DNA of 64,000 bases from Flavobacterium tiangeerense (GTDB taxonomy: Bacteria; Bacteroidota; Bacteroidia; Flavobacteriales; Flavobacteriaceae). The stretch lies in NCBI RefSeq assembly GCF_007830355.1, contig NZ_VLKO01000009.1, positions 148,068-212,067 on the forward strand. Reading direction: 5' to 3'. Below the pieces are notes generated by a model, which saw nothing but the letters and a program-made list of their open reading frames with translations, was not told the DNA's origin and ran no database searches. Below, piece after piece: positions 38,703 to 49,115 of the stretch. A program made the translations under genes and the position numbers. Each line of letters starts with the position of its first letter. Within the stretch, counting starts at the first letter, position 1.

Positions 38703-38945
38703 TTAACTCTTTGTTGTTTTTTTGGGTACTGGATCATATCCTGTTTTTCCCCAAGGATGACAGCTAAAAATACGTTTTACACCAAGAAAAGTTCCGTAAA
38801 ATAAACCATGTACTTGCAAAGATTCAATCATATAATGTGAACATGTAGGTTCAAAACGGCATGCTGCTGGTGTAAATGGAGAAATTGCGACTTGATAAAA
38901 CCGTACTAAAAAGACAAACGGAAAAATTACAACTTTTTTGATCAT
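38703..38945 (-). CDS. yidD: Membrane-protein insertion efficiency factor YidD
   Basis: 80 residues. The family core is [19 protein letters not shown] near 33-51, with three cysteines including one in FSCHPWG near 62. Small membrane-associated factor that assists YidC-type insertion. It lies between cysS and lgt with short gaps, so it is probably part of the same unit. Confidence 0.95.
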   Translation of the reverse strand: MIKKVVIFPFVFLVRFYQVAISPFTPAACRFEPTCSHYMIESLQVHGLFYGTFLGVKRIFSCHPWGKTGYDPVPKKTTKS

Positions 38946-38968
38946 GTTTTTTGCTTGTCTCTTATAAA

Positions 38969-40450
38969 CTAGTTAATGCTAAACGTAGTTCCCTCTTTAC
39001 CGTCTTTTAATTGAATTCCAAGTGCAATTAATTGATCTCGAATTTGATCGGACAAAGCAAAGTTTTTATTTTCTCTTGCTTGTTTTCTCATTTCGATAAG
39101 CATGTTTACGGTGCCTTCTAATTTATTATTTGTAGTATCTGATATTTTTTCATCTTCTAATCCTAAAACATCAAATACAAAACCTTGCATTGTTGTTGTA
39201 AAAAGATCTAAATCCTCTTGATGTAGCGTTTCTTTATTGTCTTTTAAAAGATTTACGAATCGAACTCCTTCAAATAATTGTGCAATTAAGATAGGGGTAT
39301 TAAAATCATCGTTCATAGCATCGTAACATGATTGTATCCAGGCAGGAATGTCTATCGTACTTGCATTTGAAACAGGAATTTCTGAAATTGAATTCATAGC
39401 TTCCATAAGTCTTTTAAAGCCTTTTTCAGCTGCAACAATAGCGTCATCAGAAAAATCAAGAATACTTCTGTAATGTGCCTGTAACATAAAAAAACGCGCT
39501 ACTGATGCTGAGAAGGCCTTACTTAAGATCGTGTTTTCACCGGTCAAAATCTCTCGGGGTAAAATATTATTACCGGTAGATTTTGCCATTTTTTTACCAT
39601 TTAGTGTTAGCATATTTGCATGCATCCAATAGTTCACAGGAGTTTGTCCTGTGCAAGCCTCATTTTGTGCAATTTCACATTCGTGATGTGGAAACTTTAA
39701 ATCCATCCCTCCACCGTGAATGTCAAAATGATTTCCTAAATATTTGGTGCTCATGGCAGTACATTCTAAATGCCATCCTGGGAAACCATCACTCCATGGT
39801 GAAGGCCAGCGCATGATATGTTGCGTTTCTGCTTTTTTCCAAAGCGCAAAATCTTGAGGATTTCTTTTATCACTTTGTCCATCAAGATCACGTGTATTGG
39901 CAAGCATGTCTTCAATGTTACGGCCACTTAATTTGCCGTAATTGTTTGTTTCGTTAAATTTAACAACATCAAAATAGACAGAACCATTGGCTTCATAACC
40001 TATTCCTGAAGCAATTATTTTTTTTACAATTTCAATTTGTTCAATTATATGACCAGTTGCAGTAGGTTCAATACTTGGAGGTAAAAAATTGAAAGCACTT
40101 AAAATATCATGAAAATCTACGGTATAGCGTTGTACTACTTCCATAGGTTCTAATTGTTCTAAACGCGCTTTTTTTGCAATTTTATCTTCACCTTCATCTA
40201 CATCATCTACAATATGACCAACATCCGTAATGTTACGCACGTAGCGAACTTTATAATCTAAATGCAAGAAGTATCTAAAAATCATATCAAAAGACATGAA
40301 TGTTCGTACGTTTCCTAAATGGACATTGCTATATACCGTTGGACCACACACGTACATGCCTACATTTCCCTCAATTATAGGTTCAAAAAGTTCTTTTTCT
40401 CCAGATAATGAATTGTAAATTCTGAGTTTTTGGTTGCTGTATAATGGCAT
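38969..40450 (-). CDS. cysS: Cysteinyl-tRNA synthetase
   Basis: 493 residues, class I aminoacyl-tRNA synthetase. The HIGH motif is HLGN in [13 protein letters not shown] near 35-47; the KMSKS motif is KMAKSTGN near 292. Zinc ligands are Cys30 in YVCGPTVY, then LECTAMS and [11 protein letters not shown]. Full length and intact. It heads the cysS-yidD-lgt group. Confidence 0.97.
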   Translation of the reverse strand: MPLYSNQKLRIYNSLSGEKELFEPIIEGNVGMYVCGPTVYSNVHLGNVRTFMSFDMIFRYFLHLDYKVRYVRNITDVGHIVDDVDEGEDKIAKKARLEQLEPMEVVQRYTVDFHDILSAFNFLPPSIEPTATGHIIEQIEIVKKIIASGIGYEANGSVYFDVVKFNETNNYGKLSGRNIEDMLANTRDLDGQSDKRNPQDFALWKKAETQHIMRWPSPWSDGFPGWHLECTAMSTKYLGNHFDIHGGGMDLKFPHHECEIAQNEACTGQTPVNYWMHANMLTLNGKKMAKSTGNNILPREILTGENTILSKAFSASVARFFMLQAHYRSILDFSDDAIVAAEKGFKRLMEAMNSISEIPVSNASTIDIPAWIQSCYDAMNDDFNTPILIAQLFEGVRFVNLLKDNKETLHQEDLDLFTTTMQGFVFDVLGLEDEKISDTTNNKLEGTVNMLIEMRKQARENKNFALSDQIRDQLIALGIQLKDGKEGTTFSIN

Positions 40451-40580
40451 TTCGACTTATTGTTTTTCTCATTTAATCCAACCTTTTATGTATGGGCTAA
40501 AAATGTGAATGAATAATTAATAATTACTTATTGCGTTCTTGTACTTTTTGATATTTATTCTTTAATAAGTGAGTACAGTT

Positions 40581-41252
40581 TTAGAATTTGGTTTCTAATT
40601 TAATGTAGTCTAAGAACTCTCTTCTAGTAACTGCATCTTTGAATTTCCCTCCAAATTCGGATGTTACAGTACTACTTTCAATATCACTAATACCTCTAGA
40701 GTTTACGCAAAGGTGTTTTGCATCTATCACACAAGCTACATCTTCAGTGCCAAGCGCTACTTGTAATTCTTGCACAATTTGCATGGTTAAACGCTCTTGA
40801 ACTTGAGGTCTTTTTGCATAATATTCTACGATACGATTCATTTTGGATAAACCAATAACTGTTCCGTTTGAGATATACGCTACATGAGCTCTACCTATGA
40901 TAGGCAATAAATGATGTTCACAAGTAGAATACACGATAATATTCTTCTCCACCAACATTTCTCCATATTTGTAATTGTTGTCAAATGTTGATGCTTTTGG
41001 TTTTCTATTAGGATTTAATCCACCAAAAATTTCTTTCACAAACATTTTTGCTACTCTATTTGGTGTTCCTTTAAGACTATCATCCGTTAAATCCATTCCT
41101 AAAGTAAGGAGTATGTTTTCAACATCTTTTTTTATTTTTTCGATTTTGTCATCATCAGAGATGTCAAATGCATCTTTTCTAATTGGATTTTTTGCGGACA
41201 AACTCACGTGATTGTCACCTATTTCGTCTTGAAATTCTTCGTTTTTTATCAT
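40581..41252 (-). CDS. folE: GTP cyclohydrolase I
   Basis: 223 residues. Converts GTP to dihydroneopterin triphosphate, the first step of folate synthesis. Zinc ligands are Cys111 and His114 in CEHHLLP and Cys182 in HLCVNSRG. GTP-site motifs SKMNRIVEYYAKRPQVQERLT are at 137-157. The first 35 residues are a non-conserved acidic extension. It lies 130 bp upstream of cysS on the same strand. Confidence 0.96.
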   Translation of the reverse strand: MIKNEEFQDEIGDNHVSLSAKNPIRKDAFDISDDDKIEKIKKDVENILLTLGMDLTDDSLKGTPNRVAKMFVKEIFGGLNPNRKPKASTFDNNYKYGEMLVEKNIIVYSTCEHHLLPIIGRAHVAYISNGTVIGLSKMNRIVEYYAKRPQVQERLTMQIVQELQVALGTEDVACVIDAKHLCVNSRGISDIESSTVTSEFGGKFKDAVTRREFLDYIKLETKF

Positions 41253-41387
41253 TAAAAGAAACTATTATAGTGGGTATATTTATTCAAGCGGTAAAGATAA
41301 TAATAAATAACAAAGTTTTTCAATGACGCTTACTATTTAAGAGTACTTTATGGCTTTGCCATTTGTTTTTTACTGTTTTATTCTAAA

Positions 41388-41428
41388 AAAAAGAAAGGCA
41401 AATCTACTGTAGATTTGCCTTTCTTTTT
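41388..41428 (-). terminator. Strong terminator after the aminotransferase gene
   Basis: A 20-bp perfect stem (41388-41407 with 41409-41428) separated by one T; core AAAGGCAAATCTAC. T/A runs on both sides make it work in either direction. It is downstream of the minus-strand aminotransferase gene. Confidence 0.9.
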
Positions 41429-41443
41429 ATAGATAAAATTTTT

Positions 41444-42637
41444 TTATAACGCGTTGTAAGCAGTAATTGCAGCTTTTAAAATGGCAACTGCTTTTATTAA
41501 ATCTTCTTTCTTTAAGACATACGCTATTCTAACTTGATTTAGTCCCATTCCTGGAGTTGAGTAAAAACCAGCAGCTGGTGCAACCATTACAGTTTCTCCA
41601 TTCAAATCAAAACTTTCTAGTAACCACTGTGCAAAAGCATCAGCGTTATCTATTGGCAATTGTGCGATACAGTAAAAAGCACCTTTTGGCTTGCTAATCA
41701 CAACACCATCTATTTTGTTTAATTCTTCAATTAGGGTATCACGTCTTTCTCTATATTCTGATATAACTTCGTCAAAATAAGATTGTGGTGTGTCTAGAGC
41801 TGCTTCGCTAGCAATTTGTTCAATAGTGGGAGGACTCAAACGTGCTTGTGCAAATTTCATAGCCGCTGCCATCACTTCTTTATTTTTTGATGTGATACAA
41901 CCTATTCTTGCGCCACACATACTGTAACGTTTTGATACAGAATCAATCATTATGGCGTGCTCCTCAAGTCCAGGAATGCTCATTACAGAATAATGTACAT
42001 CACCATCGTAAGTAAACTCACGGTACACTTCATCAGATATTAAGAATAAATCATGCTTTTTTACAAGTTCTGCTAGTTGCAAAATTTCTTCTTTTGAGTA
42101 TAAATAACCTGTTGGATTTCCAGGATTACAGATTAAAATTGCTTTTGTTTTTGGTGTAATTAACTTTTCAAAGTCGGCTACGGCAGGTAATGCAAAACCG
42201 TTTTCGATATTTGATATCACTGGAACAACGGTAACACCTGAAGCAGTTGAAAAACCATTGTAATTAGCATAAAAAGGTTCAGGGATAATAATTTCATCCC
42301 CTTGATCCATGGTACTTCCCATTGCAAATAGCAATGCCTCAGAACCTCCAGTGGTAATGATGATATTTTCTGTAGACACATCAATACCTTGCTGAGTATA
42401 ATAATGTGATAATTTTTCACGATACGATTCATTTCCAGCAGAATGACTGTATTCTAAGATGGTTAAGTCAATATTTTTTACAGCTTGCATTGCAACTTCA
42501 GGAGTTTTTATGTCCGGTTGTCCAATGTTTAAGTGGTATACTTTATGACCTTTCTTTTTTGCAATTTCAGAGAATGGGACCAATTTACGTATTGGTGATT
42601 CAGGCATTTGTTTGCCTTTGTTCGATATAGTTGGCAT
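41444..42637 (-). CDS. PLP-dependent aminotransferase, aspartate aminotransferase-like (class I fold)
   Basis: 397 residues. The PLP lysine is Lys236 in DSVSKRYSMCGARIG. NPGNPTG is at 171-177 and SDEVYREF at 201-208, and the C-terminal Arg region (QVRIAYVLK) is present. It most resembles the class I gamma branch (AspC/AAT-like). The exact amino donor cannot be fixed by sequence alone. It is alone in its unit. Confidence 0.85.
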   Translation of the reverse strand: MPTISNKGKQMPESPIRKLVPFSEIAKKKGHKVYHLNIGQPDIKTPEVAMQAVKNIDLTILEYSHSAGNESYREKLSHYYTQQGIDVSTENIIITTGGSEALLFAMGSTMDQGDEIIIPEPFYANYNGFSTASGVTVVPVISNIENGFALPAVADFEKLITPKTKAILICNPGNPTGYLYSKEEILQLAELVKKHDLFLISDEVYREFTYDGDVHYSVMSIPGLEEHAIMIDSVSKRYSMCGARIGCITSKNKEVMAAAMKFAQARLSPPTIEQIASEAALDTPQSYFDEVISEYRERRDTLIEELNKIDGVVISKPKGAFYCIAQLPIDNADAFAQWLLESFDLNGETVMVAPAAGFYSTPGMGLNQVRIAYVLKKEDLIKAVAILKAAITAYNAL

Positions 42638-42764
42638 AATTTTGAATTATTGATGTACAAAATTGCGATTTTTTTTCGAAAGTAAATGCAATAAAAAGGT
42701 TTATCAATTGTTAAATCTTTCTTTTTAAATTATTAATTCATTAATTTTATGACAAATAAAAATA

Positions 42765-44096
42765 ATGAAACAAATTTTACTTTTCTTTTTTTTGTGTTTA
42801 ACATTCATAGCTTATTCTCAAAATGGTTTTCAGTTTCAAGGTAAAGCGACTAAAACGGTAGTTCCTTTTAAGTTGATTAATAATTTAGTTTTTGTACCCA
42901 TAAAAGTAAACGGTGTTGAGCTTAATTTTTTATTGGATACCGGTGTTGCCGAAACTATTCTTTTTAGTCTGGAAGATAAAAAAGAGTTCCGTTTTCTAAA
43001 TACAGAGAAAATTACCTTAAGAGGTTTGGGTAGTCAAAAAGCAGTTGAAGGATTAAAATCAACTAATAACACCCTTGTTTTTGGAAATTTAATTAATAAA
43101 GGTCATTTGTTATATATTGTATTAGATCCTGAATTTAATTTTTCATCTCATGTGGGTATTCCTGTCAATGGAATTATTGGGTATCAATTTTTTAGAAATA
43201 ATCTCATTGAAATTGATTACCATAAAAAGCAAATTATTGTTTATAAAGACAATAAAGAAAACCGAGCAAAAGTGTCAAAAAAAGCAACGGCTATGTCTAT
43301 TGCCATAGAAAAATCAAAACCATACATAAATAGTAATGTGAGTATTTCAAGTACTTTGATTCCTGTAAAATTATTGATAGACATTGGTAATAGTGACGCT
43401 GTATGGCTGTTTAAAAACAATAGGAATGATTTCCAAATTCCGTCTAAGAATTTTGATGACTTTCTAGGAAGGGGTTTTAGCGGTGATATTGAAGGTAAAA
43501 AAGCTCGGATAGCTCGTTTTGAGTTGGGATCGTTTCAATTTGATGGTCCTATTGCAGCATTTCCTGATAGCGTTTCTACTAAAAATGTTTCTATGGTCCA
43601 AGACAGAATGGGATCTGTAGGTGGCGAAATTATGCGTCGATTTAAAGTAGTTTTTGACTACACTAACCAAAAGCTTTTTTTAAGAAAAAATAGATATTAC
43701 AAAAGTGCATTCAGTTACAATAAAAGTGGTATTGAGATTGAACACAACGGTCTTGAGTGGGTGCAAGAAACAGTAAAAATGGAAACAGTACCCTCAAACT
43801 TTGGTTATAATAAAGGAGCAGGAGGAGTTACAATTTATCCTAATGATTTTAAATATAAGTTTCAGCTCAAACCAATTTACCAAATAGCGCATGTGAGAAA
43901 AAATTCAGCAGCAGCAAAGTCTGGATTAAAAAGTGGCGATGTGATAATTAAAATTAATAAAAATAATCCTTTTGATATGTCTTTGCAAGATATTAATACA
44001 ATGTTAAAATCAGAATATAGCAAGTGGATTTCTTTGGAGGTGGAGCGCAATGGTTTACCCCTAAAATTTAAATTTCAACTGGATGATATTTTGTAG
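42765..44096 (+). CDS. Exported retropepsin-like aspartic protease with PDZ domain
   Basis: 443 residues. Signal peptide (1-18) ends AYSQ. The first catalytic motif is FLLDTGVAETILF near 55-67; a second, LLIDIGNSDAVWLF near 206-219, has DIG where DTG is usual. A PDZ domain fills about 355-440 (YQIAHVRKNSAAAKSGLKSGDVIIKINK). The pair suggests a single-chain pepsin-like enzyme in the periplasm. Substrate unknown. Confidence 0.85.
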   Translation: MKQILLFFFLCLTFIAYSQNGFQFQGKATKTVVPFKLINNLVFVPIKVNGVELNFLLDTGVAETILFSLEDKKEFRFLNTEKITLRGLGSQKAVEGLKSTNNTLVFGNLINKGHLLYIVLDPEFNFSSHVGIPVNGIIGYQFFRNNLIEIDYHKKQIIVYKDNKENRAKVSKKATAMSIAIEKSKPYINSNVSISSTLIPVKLLIDIGNSDAVWLFKNNRNDFQIPSKNFDDFLGRGFSGDIEGKKARIARFELGSFQFDGPIAAFPDSVSTKNVSMVQDRMGSVGGEIMRRFKVVFDYTNQKLFLRKNRYYKSAFSYNKSGIEIEHNGLEWVQETVKMETVPSNFGYNKGAGGVTIYPNDFKYKFQLKPIYQIAHVRKNSAAAKSGLKSGDVIIKINKNNPFDMSLQDINTMLKSEYSKWISLEVERNGLPLKFKFQLDDIL

Positions 44097-44120
44097 TTTA
44101 TCATCCAGAGAAATGAAGAA

Positions 44121-44507
44121 TTAGTTTGTAGTGACTTCGCCTTTTATTTTTAGAGCAATTCTACCTCCTTCATAATTGATGGCATTAGATTCAACAGTTA
44201 TTGTTTTTCTAATAGGACCTGGAGCCATGTTGTATTTTACACTTATTTTCCCAGTTTTCCCGGGCATTATTGGCTCGTTTGGTTTGGTTGGAACAGTACA
44301 TCCGCAGGTAGATAACACATTTGTGATGATCAATGGAGCGTTTCCGGTATTTGTAAAAATAAAATCCCGAACTCCATTTTCTGTGTTTTTAACTTTTCCG
44401 AAGTCAATGGTATTGTCAGGAGCTTCAAAATCAATTTTGGGTCCGTTTTGGGCAAAGCCAATACTTGAAAACAGAATTAATGTCAATAGTGTAATAGTTT
44501 TTTTCAT
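44121..44507 (-). CDS. Exported DUF1573 protein
   Basis: 128 residues. Signal peptide (1-19) ends GFAQ. The mature part is one Ig-like DUF1573 domain: TIDFGKVKNTENGVRDFIFTNTGNAPLIITNVLSTCGCTVPTKP, with the paired Cys of STCGCT. Likely periplasmic; role unknown, possibly protein binding. It is convergent with the protease gene. Confidence 0.9.
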   Translation of the reverse strand: MKKTITLLTLILFSSIGFAQNGPKIDFEAPDNTIDFGKVKNTENGVRDFIFTNTGNAPLIITNVLSTCGCTVPTKPNEPIMPGKTGKISVKYNMAPGPIRKTITVESNAINYEGGRIALKIKGEVTTN

Positions 44508-44573
44508 TGTAGTTCTTGATTGGGTTAGGTAAATATACCGTGTTTATAATTATAGAACAAAATTTTATTTCTC

Positions 44574-44604
44574 TTTTTATAGTCTACTTAATTATTTACT
44601 TTTG
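44574..44604 (+). promoter_or_regulatory. Candidate valS promoter
   Basis: TTTT (44574-44577), 19 bp, TACTTTTG (44597-44604). Reasonable -7 box, weak -33. Confidence 0.45.
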
Positions 44605-44660
44605 TTCACTATTATATAAATACAAATATCAGACCAAAGACTACAGCTGCATTTTTTGGA

Positions 44661-47324
44661 ATGTTCAAATGTCTTAAAACTCTAAATAAAATGACTATTC
44701 CTGCACAATTTGACGCTAAAACCATTGAAAATAAGTGGTATGACTACTGGATGAAAAATAATTATTTTCACTCAGAACCAGATCATAGAACACCATATAC
44801 CATAGTAATTCCACCACCAAATGTAACCGGAGTTTTGCATATGGGGCACATGCTAAACAATACCATTCAGGATGTATTGATAAGAAGAGCACGTCTTAAA
44901 GGCTTTAATGCATGCTGGGTTCCTGGTACAGATCACGCATCTATAGCAACAGAAGCGAAGGTTGTAGCCAAGTTGAAAGCAGAAGGAATCAATAAAAATG
45001 ATCTGACTCGTGAGGAATTCTTAGCGCATGCGTGGGAATGGACAGATAAATATGGTGGAGTAATTTTGGATCAACTAAAAAAGCTTGGTGCTTCTTGCGA
45101 CTGGGAAAGAACAAAATTTACAATGGACCCTGATATGTCAGCCTCTGTAATTAAATCTTTTGTTGATTTATACAACAAAGGTTTGATTTATAGAGGATAC
45201 CGAATGGTAAACTGGGATCCTGAAGCTAAAACAACTTTGTCTGATGAAGAAGTTATTTATGAAGAACAACAAGGAAAACTCTTTTTTCTTAAATATAAAA
45301 TTGAGGGGACAGAAGAATTTCTAACCATTGCTACAACACGTCCAGAAACAATTTTTGGAGATACTGCAATTTGCATCAACCCTAACGATGAACGTTTTGC
45401 TCATTTGAAAGGTAAAAAAGCAATTGTCCCAATTTGCGGAAGAGTAATTCCAATCATTGAAGATGAGTATGTTGATATCGAATTTGGAACAGGTTGTTTA
45501 AAAGTGACTCCTGCTCACGATATGAATGACAAAACTCTTGGAGAAAAGCATAATCTTGAGATTATTGATATTTTTAACGAGGATGCAACTTTAAATAGTT
45601 TTGGATTACACTATCAAGGGCAAGATCGTTTTGTGGTTCGGGAAGCTATTGCTATAGAATTGCAAACAATAGGTGCTTTAGCAAAAACAGAAACGCATCT
45701 TAATAAAGTAGGAACTTCAGAAAGAACCAAAGCTGTTATTGAACCACGCTTGTCTGATCAGTGGTTCTTAAAAATGGAAGAATTAGTTAAACCAGCAATC
45801 AAATCAGTGCTTGAGGATGGTGACATTATATTGCATCCAGCTCGTTTCAATAATACATATGCACATTGGTTAAACAATATTAGAGACTGGAATATCTCCC
45901 GTCAATTGTGGTGGGGACAACAAATTCCAGCTTATTTTTACGGTGATGGAAAAGAGGATTTTGTAGTTGCAGAGAATATTGATGATGCTTTAAAGTTAGC
46001 AAGAGAGAAAACTTTAAACCTTGAACTTGAAACAAAAGATTTAAAACAAGATGTGGACGCCTTAGACACTTGGTTTTCTTCTTGGCTGTGGCCAATGTCT
46101 GTTTTTGGAGGAATTATGGATCCTGAAAGCGAAGATTTTAAATATTATTATCCAACGAATGATTTGGTTACAGGTCCAGATATTTTGTTTTTCTGGGTAG
46201 CCCGAATGATTATTGCAGGGTATGAATACACGGGACAGAAGCCATTTACGAACGTATATCTGACTGGTTTAGTTCGGGACAAACAAAGACGCAAAATGTC
46301 TAAATCTTTAGGGAATTCTCCTGAGCCTTTAGAATTGATTCAAAAATTTGGTGCTGATGGAGTTCGTGTAGGGTTGCTTTTGAGTGCTTCTGCGGGTAAT
46401 GATATTATGTTTGATGAAGAGTTGTGCAACCAAGGAAAAGCCTTTACCAATAAAATTTGGAATGCATTCAAATTGATAAAAGGTTGGGAAGTTTCAGATG
46501 CTATACCACAACCAGAATCATCTAAAGTAGCAATCGAATGGTATCAAGCAAAATTGCAACAAACATTAGTAGACATTGAAGATAATTTTGAGAAATACAG
46601 AATTTCAGATGCTTTGATGGGGATTTACAAATTAGTTTGGGACGACTTCTGTTCTTGGTTTTTAGAAATGATTAAACCAGCATATCAGCAACCAATTGAC
46701 AGCGTAACTTTTGCGAAAGCGATTGAAATGCTTGAAAACAACCTGAAATTATTGCATCCGTTTATGCCTTTCTTAACCGAGGAAATTTGGCATTTAATAG
46801 CAGAGAGAACGGCTGATGAAGCTTTAATTATTTCGACTTGGCCAGAATTAACATCTTTTGATTCACAATTAATTACAAGTTTCGAATCTACTATAGAAGT
46901 AATTTCAGGAATTAGAACAATTCGTAAAGATAAAAACATACCATTTAAGGATGCTATTGACTTTAGAGTCGTAAACAATGAAAATGCGTCAACTTATTTT
47001 GACAGTGTTATTGTTAAATTAGGAAACATAAAAAACTTAGAATATGTATCAGATAAAGTAGAAGGAGCACTTTCTTTCCGAGTGAATTCTAATGAATATT
47101 TTATCCCAATCACTGGAAATATTGATGTGGCTGCCGAAATTGCAAAATTAACAGAAGAACTCAATTACATTAAAGGTTTCTTGAAATCAGTTCAAGTTAA
47201 ATTGTCAAATGAAAAGTTTGTTGCCAATGCTAAACCAGAGGTAATCGAAAACGAGCGCAAGAAAGAAGCGGATGCTCTATCAAAAATCGAAACCATTGAG
47301 CACAGTTTAGCAGGATTAAAATAA
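44661..47324 (+). CDS. valS: Valyl-tRNA synthetase
   Basis: 887 residues if the ATG at 44661 is used. A second ATG at 44691 (MTIPAQFDAKTIENKWYDYW) gives the start that fits the family, so the first ten residues may be untranslated. HIGH motif is HMGH in PPNVTGVLHMGHML; KMSKS is RRKMSKSLGN. The editing domain is complete (ATTRPETIFGDTA). The C-terminal coiled coil ends in KKEADALSKIETIEHSLAGLK. A copy of that tail sits 1.5 kb downstream. Confidence 0.96.
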   Translation: MFKCLKTLNKMTIPAQFDAKTIENKWYDYWMKNNYFHSEPDHRTPYTIVIPPPNVTGVLHMGHMLNNTIQDVLIRRARLKGFNACWVPGTDHASIATEAKVVAKLKAEGINKNDLTREEFLAHAWEWTDKYGGVILDQLKKLGASCDWERTKFTMDPDMSASVIKSFVDLYNKGLIYRGYRMVNWDPEAKTTLSDEEVIYEEQQGKLFFLKYKIEGTEEFLTIATTRPETIFGDTAICINPNDERFAHLKGKKAIVPICGRVIPIIEDEYVDIEFGTGCLKVTPAHDMNDKTLGEKHNLEIIDIFNEDATLNSFGLHYQGQDRFVVREAIAIELQTIGALAKTETHLNKVGTSERTKAVIEPRLSDQWFLKMEELVKPAIKSVLEDGDIILHPARFNNTYAHWLNNIRDWNISRQLWWGQQIPAYFYGDGKEDFVVAENIDDALKLAREKTLNLELETKDLKQDVDALDTWFSSWLWPMSVFGGIMDPESEDFKYYYPTNDLVTGPDILFFWVARMIIAGYEYTGQKPFTNVYLTGLVRDKQRRKMSKSLGNSPEPLELIQKFGADGVRVGLLLSASAGNDIMFDEELCNQGKAFTNKIWNAFKLIKGWEVSDAIPQPESSKVAIEWYQAKLQQTLVDIEDNFEKYRISDALMGIYKLVWDDFCSWFLEMIKPAYQQPIDSVTFAKAIEMLENNLKLLHPFMPFLTEEIWHLIAERTADEALIISTWPELTSFDSQLITSFESTIEVISGIRTIRKDKNIPFKDAIDFRVVNNENASTYFDSVIVKLGNIKNLEYVSDKVEGALSFRVNSNEYFIPITGNIDVAAEIAKLTEELNYIKGFLKSVQVKLSNEKFVANAKPEVIENERKKEADALSKIETIEHSLAGLK

Positions 47325-47367
47325 TCTTTGGTTTTTTAGTTGTATAATATAATCCCATCTCAGTATT

Positions 47368-47395
47368 TTGATATGGGATTTTTGTTGTATATACG
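47368..47395 (+). terminator. valS terminator
   Basis: AATCCCAT and ATGGGATT pair around a loop, followed by TTTTG, about 30-70 bp after the valS stop. Confidence 0.75.
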
Positions 47396-47449
47396 AATGT
47401 ATTAGACTTTACTTTTAATAAAGAGTGATTTTGACTGAAAGGGAGTTAA

Positions 47450-48685
47450 TTATTGCCAATGTAAGATTGGGAGACCTCCATTAATATTAGGTATTTTGTC
47501 CTGTTTCCATGCATTTGGTAAAATATTATTATTTAAATCGTTTACGAAGGAAGTTGTCAATAAATAGTTATGTTCTTTACTAATACCTCTGATAGGACCT
47601 ATTTTAGGACCTAACAGTATTGTACTAATTGAGTAGTAACAATTATCTATTTCATTAAAAACATAATAATGTCCATTAGCAATTGGATTATTGTATTCTT
47701 CTAAAATATTTGAAATTTTACCTGTGTTGTAAGAGTTGTAAACTTCTCCTTTATATTGTCTGCCAATAATACCGGCAGCATATTTTTGAGTTAGAATTTC
47801 TCCTTTATTATAACAATTTCTTGTATAGTTTCGAACCGTTAAGTCGTTGCCTCCAGTTCCCCATCCGATTATTCCTCCTGCAATTTGACTGCTTGCAGTA
47901 ATAGTACCAATGTTGTAGCACTCTTGTACTACACAATCACTTTTATATCCTACTATGCCTCCTACTGTTGAGATTCCTTTGATAGTTCCTTTATTAAAAC
48001 ATTTTTCTATTCGGCCTGTTGTACCATAACAATCTCCTATTATGCCGCCAACATTACCTTCTGCTTGTATGCTTCCGTTGAAGGAACAATTAGTTATGGT
48101 AGCAAAACCATATCCAGCAATGCCTCCAACATAATTTTTTGCAGTAATGGTTCCTTCAAAGGAACAGTTTTCTATAATTGCATTTGCTTCACCAGCAAAG
48201 CCTCCAACAAAATTTACGCCCTCAATAGATCCATTTACAATGCTTAAGTTCTTTACGTAAGCCTTTTCACTTATACATCCAAATAAACCAGTAGGATCAT
48301 GTTCATCGGTGTTTTTTATTTTTAAATTCAATATTTTTTTAAAATTCCCGTCTAGATTCGCCATAAACCGTAATTCCCTGTTTTTGCCAATAGGTATGAA
48401 TAGAATATTGTTTAGATCAATATCGTTCATTATTTTGAAATTTTTATGCAAAAAGATTTCGGTCTCCGGAGTTTTTGGATTTACCTCATTAATAATTTTT
48501 GATAAATAAACAAGATGTTCTGGAATTTCAATTTGATAAGGATCTTCAATTGTACCATTTCCTTTTGTCCATTTGGTCGGAGTAAAAACAGTTGGCTTCG
48601 TTTCCGGAATAATCTCGTTACTATTATTATCGCATGAAAAGAAAAAAACAATAGTAAGTAGGCTGAATAAAAAACGATATTTCAT
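47450..48685 (-). CDS. GLUG-motif lipoprotein
   Basis: 411 residues. Lipoprotein signal with Cys18 in VFFFSCDNNS. From about 100 to 330 the chain is repeated GLUG-type beta-helix turns (VGGFAGEANAIIENCSFEGTI, VGGIAGYGFATITNCSFNGSI, VGGIIGDCYGTTGRIEKCFNKGTI and others). Such proteins are surface-exposed adhesins or anchors. It is opposite in strand to valS and sits between the valS 3' end and a duplicated valS tail, so it looks acquired. Confidence 0.85.
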   Translation of the reverse strand: MKYRFLFSLLTIVFFFSCDNNSNEIIPETKPTVFTPTKWTKGNGTIEDPYQIEIPEHLVYLSKIINEVNPKTPETEIFLHKNFKIMNDIDLNNILFIPIGKNRELRFMANLDGNFKKILNLKIKNTDEHDPTGLFGCISEKAYVKNLSIVNGSIEGVNFVGGFAGEANAIIENCSFEGTITAKNYVGGIAGYGFATITNCSFNGSIQAEGNVGGIIGDCYGTTGRIEKCFNKGTIKGISTVGGIVGYKSDCVVQECYNIGTITASSQIAGGIIGWGTGGNDLTVRNYTRNCYNKGEILTQKYAAGIIGRQYKGEVYNSYNTGKISNILEEYNNPIANGHYYVFNEIDNCYYSISTILLGPKIGPIRGISKEHNYLLTTSFVNDLNNNILPNAWKQDKIPNINGGLPILHWQ

Positions 48686-48817
48686 ATTTTATATCTTGGG
48701 TGGAATAATAATTGGTTAAAGATATGGCAATTCTTTAAAAATTTAGTTTTTTAAATTATAAAAACATACTCAAATCAATAAAAGTATTCGTTTACGCCTC
48801 CAAGTAAAGTTTTAGCT

Positions 48818-48892
48818 AATGAAAGACAAAAAGAAGCGGATGCTCTATCAAAAATTGAAATTATTGAACACAGTTTAGTAGGACTTCAATAA
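48818..48892 (+). pseudogene. Duplicated remnant of the valS 3' end
   Basis: In frame this reads NERQKEADALSKIEIIEHSLVGLQ then stop. The true end of ValS reads NERKKEADALSKIETIEHSLAGLK then stop, so 20 of 24 codons agree and the stop is aligned. Weaker similarity may extend upstream to about 48782, where a stop codon ends it. There is no start codon or upstream gene, so it is not expressed as a protein. Confidence 0.9.
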
Positions 48893-48918
48893 GTTTTTAC
48901 ATTTTATTTATTTCAAAC

Positions 48919-48956
48919 CCATTTCAACTAAAAATTGAAATGGGTTTTTTAATTTA
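48919..48956 (+). terminator. Terminator after the valS remnant
   Basis: AAACCCATTTCAA and TTGAAATGGGTTT form a 13-bp stem followed by TTT. It may be the former valS terminator left on the far side of the insertion. Confidence 0.85.
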
Positions 48957-49115
48957 TGAATATTTTTTAAATTAAAATACTTGTAAAACATCGATGAAAG
49001 ACATCCTGACTGCTATTTAAAGAGTATTTTATCCTTTAATCGATATTAAATTGAGTTGCTGTTTTTTGTGTGTAATTTTGGAGGATAATTGTATAAATAC
49101 CACATTTACAAATAC

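Noticed and set aside
47450..48685. GLUG lipoprotein as a type IV secretion or immunity factor
   Set aside because: Repeated beta-helix turns support only a surface protein; nothing nearby suggests an effector or immunity role.
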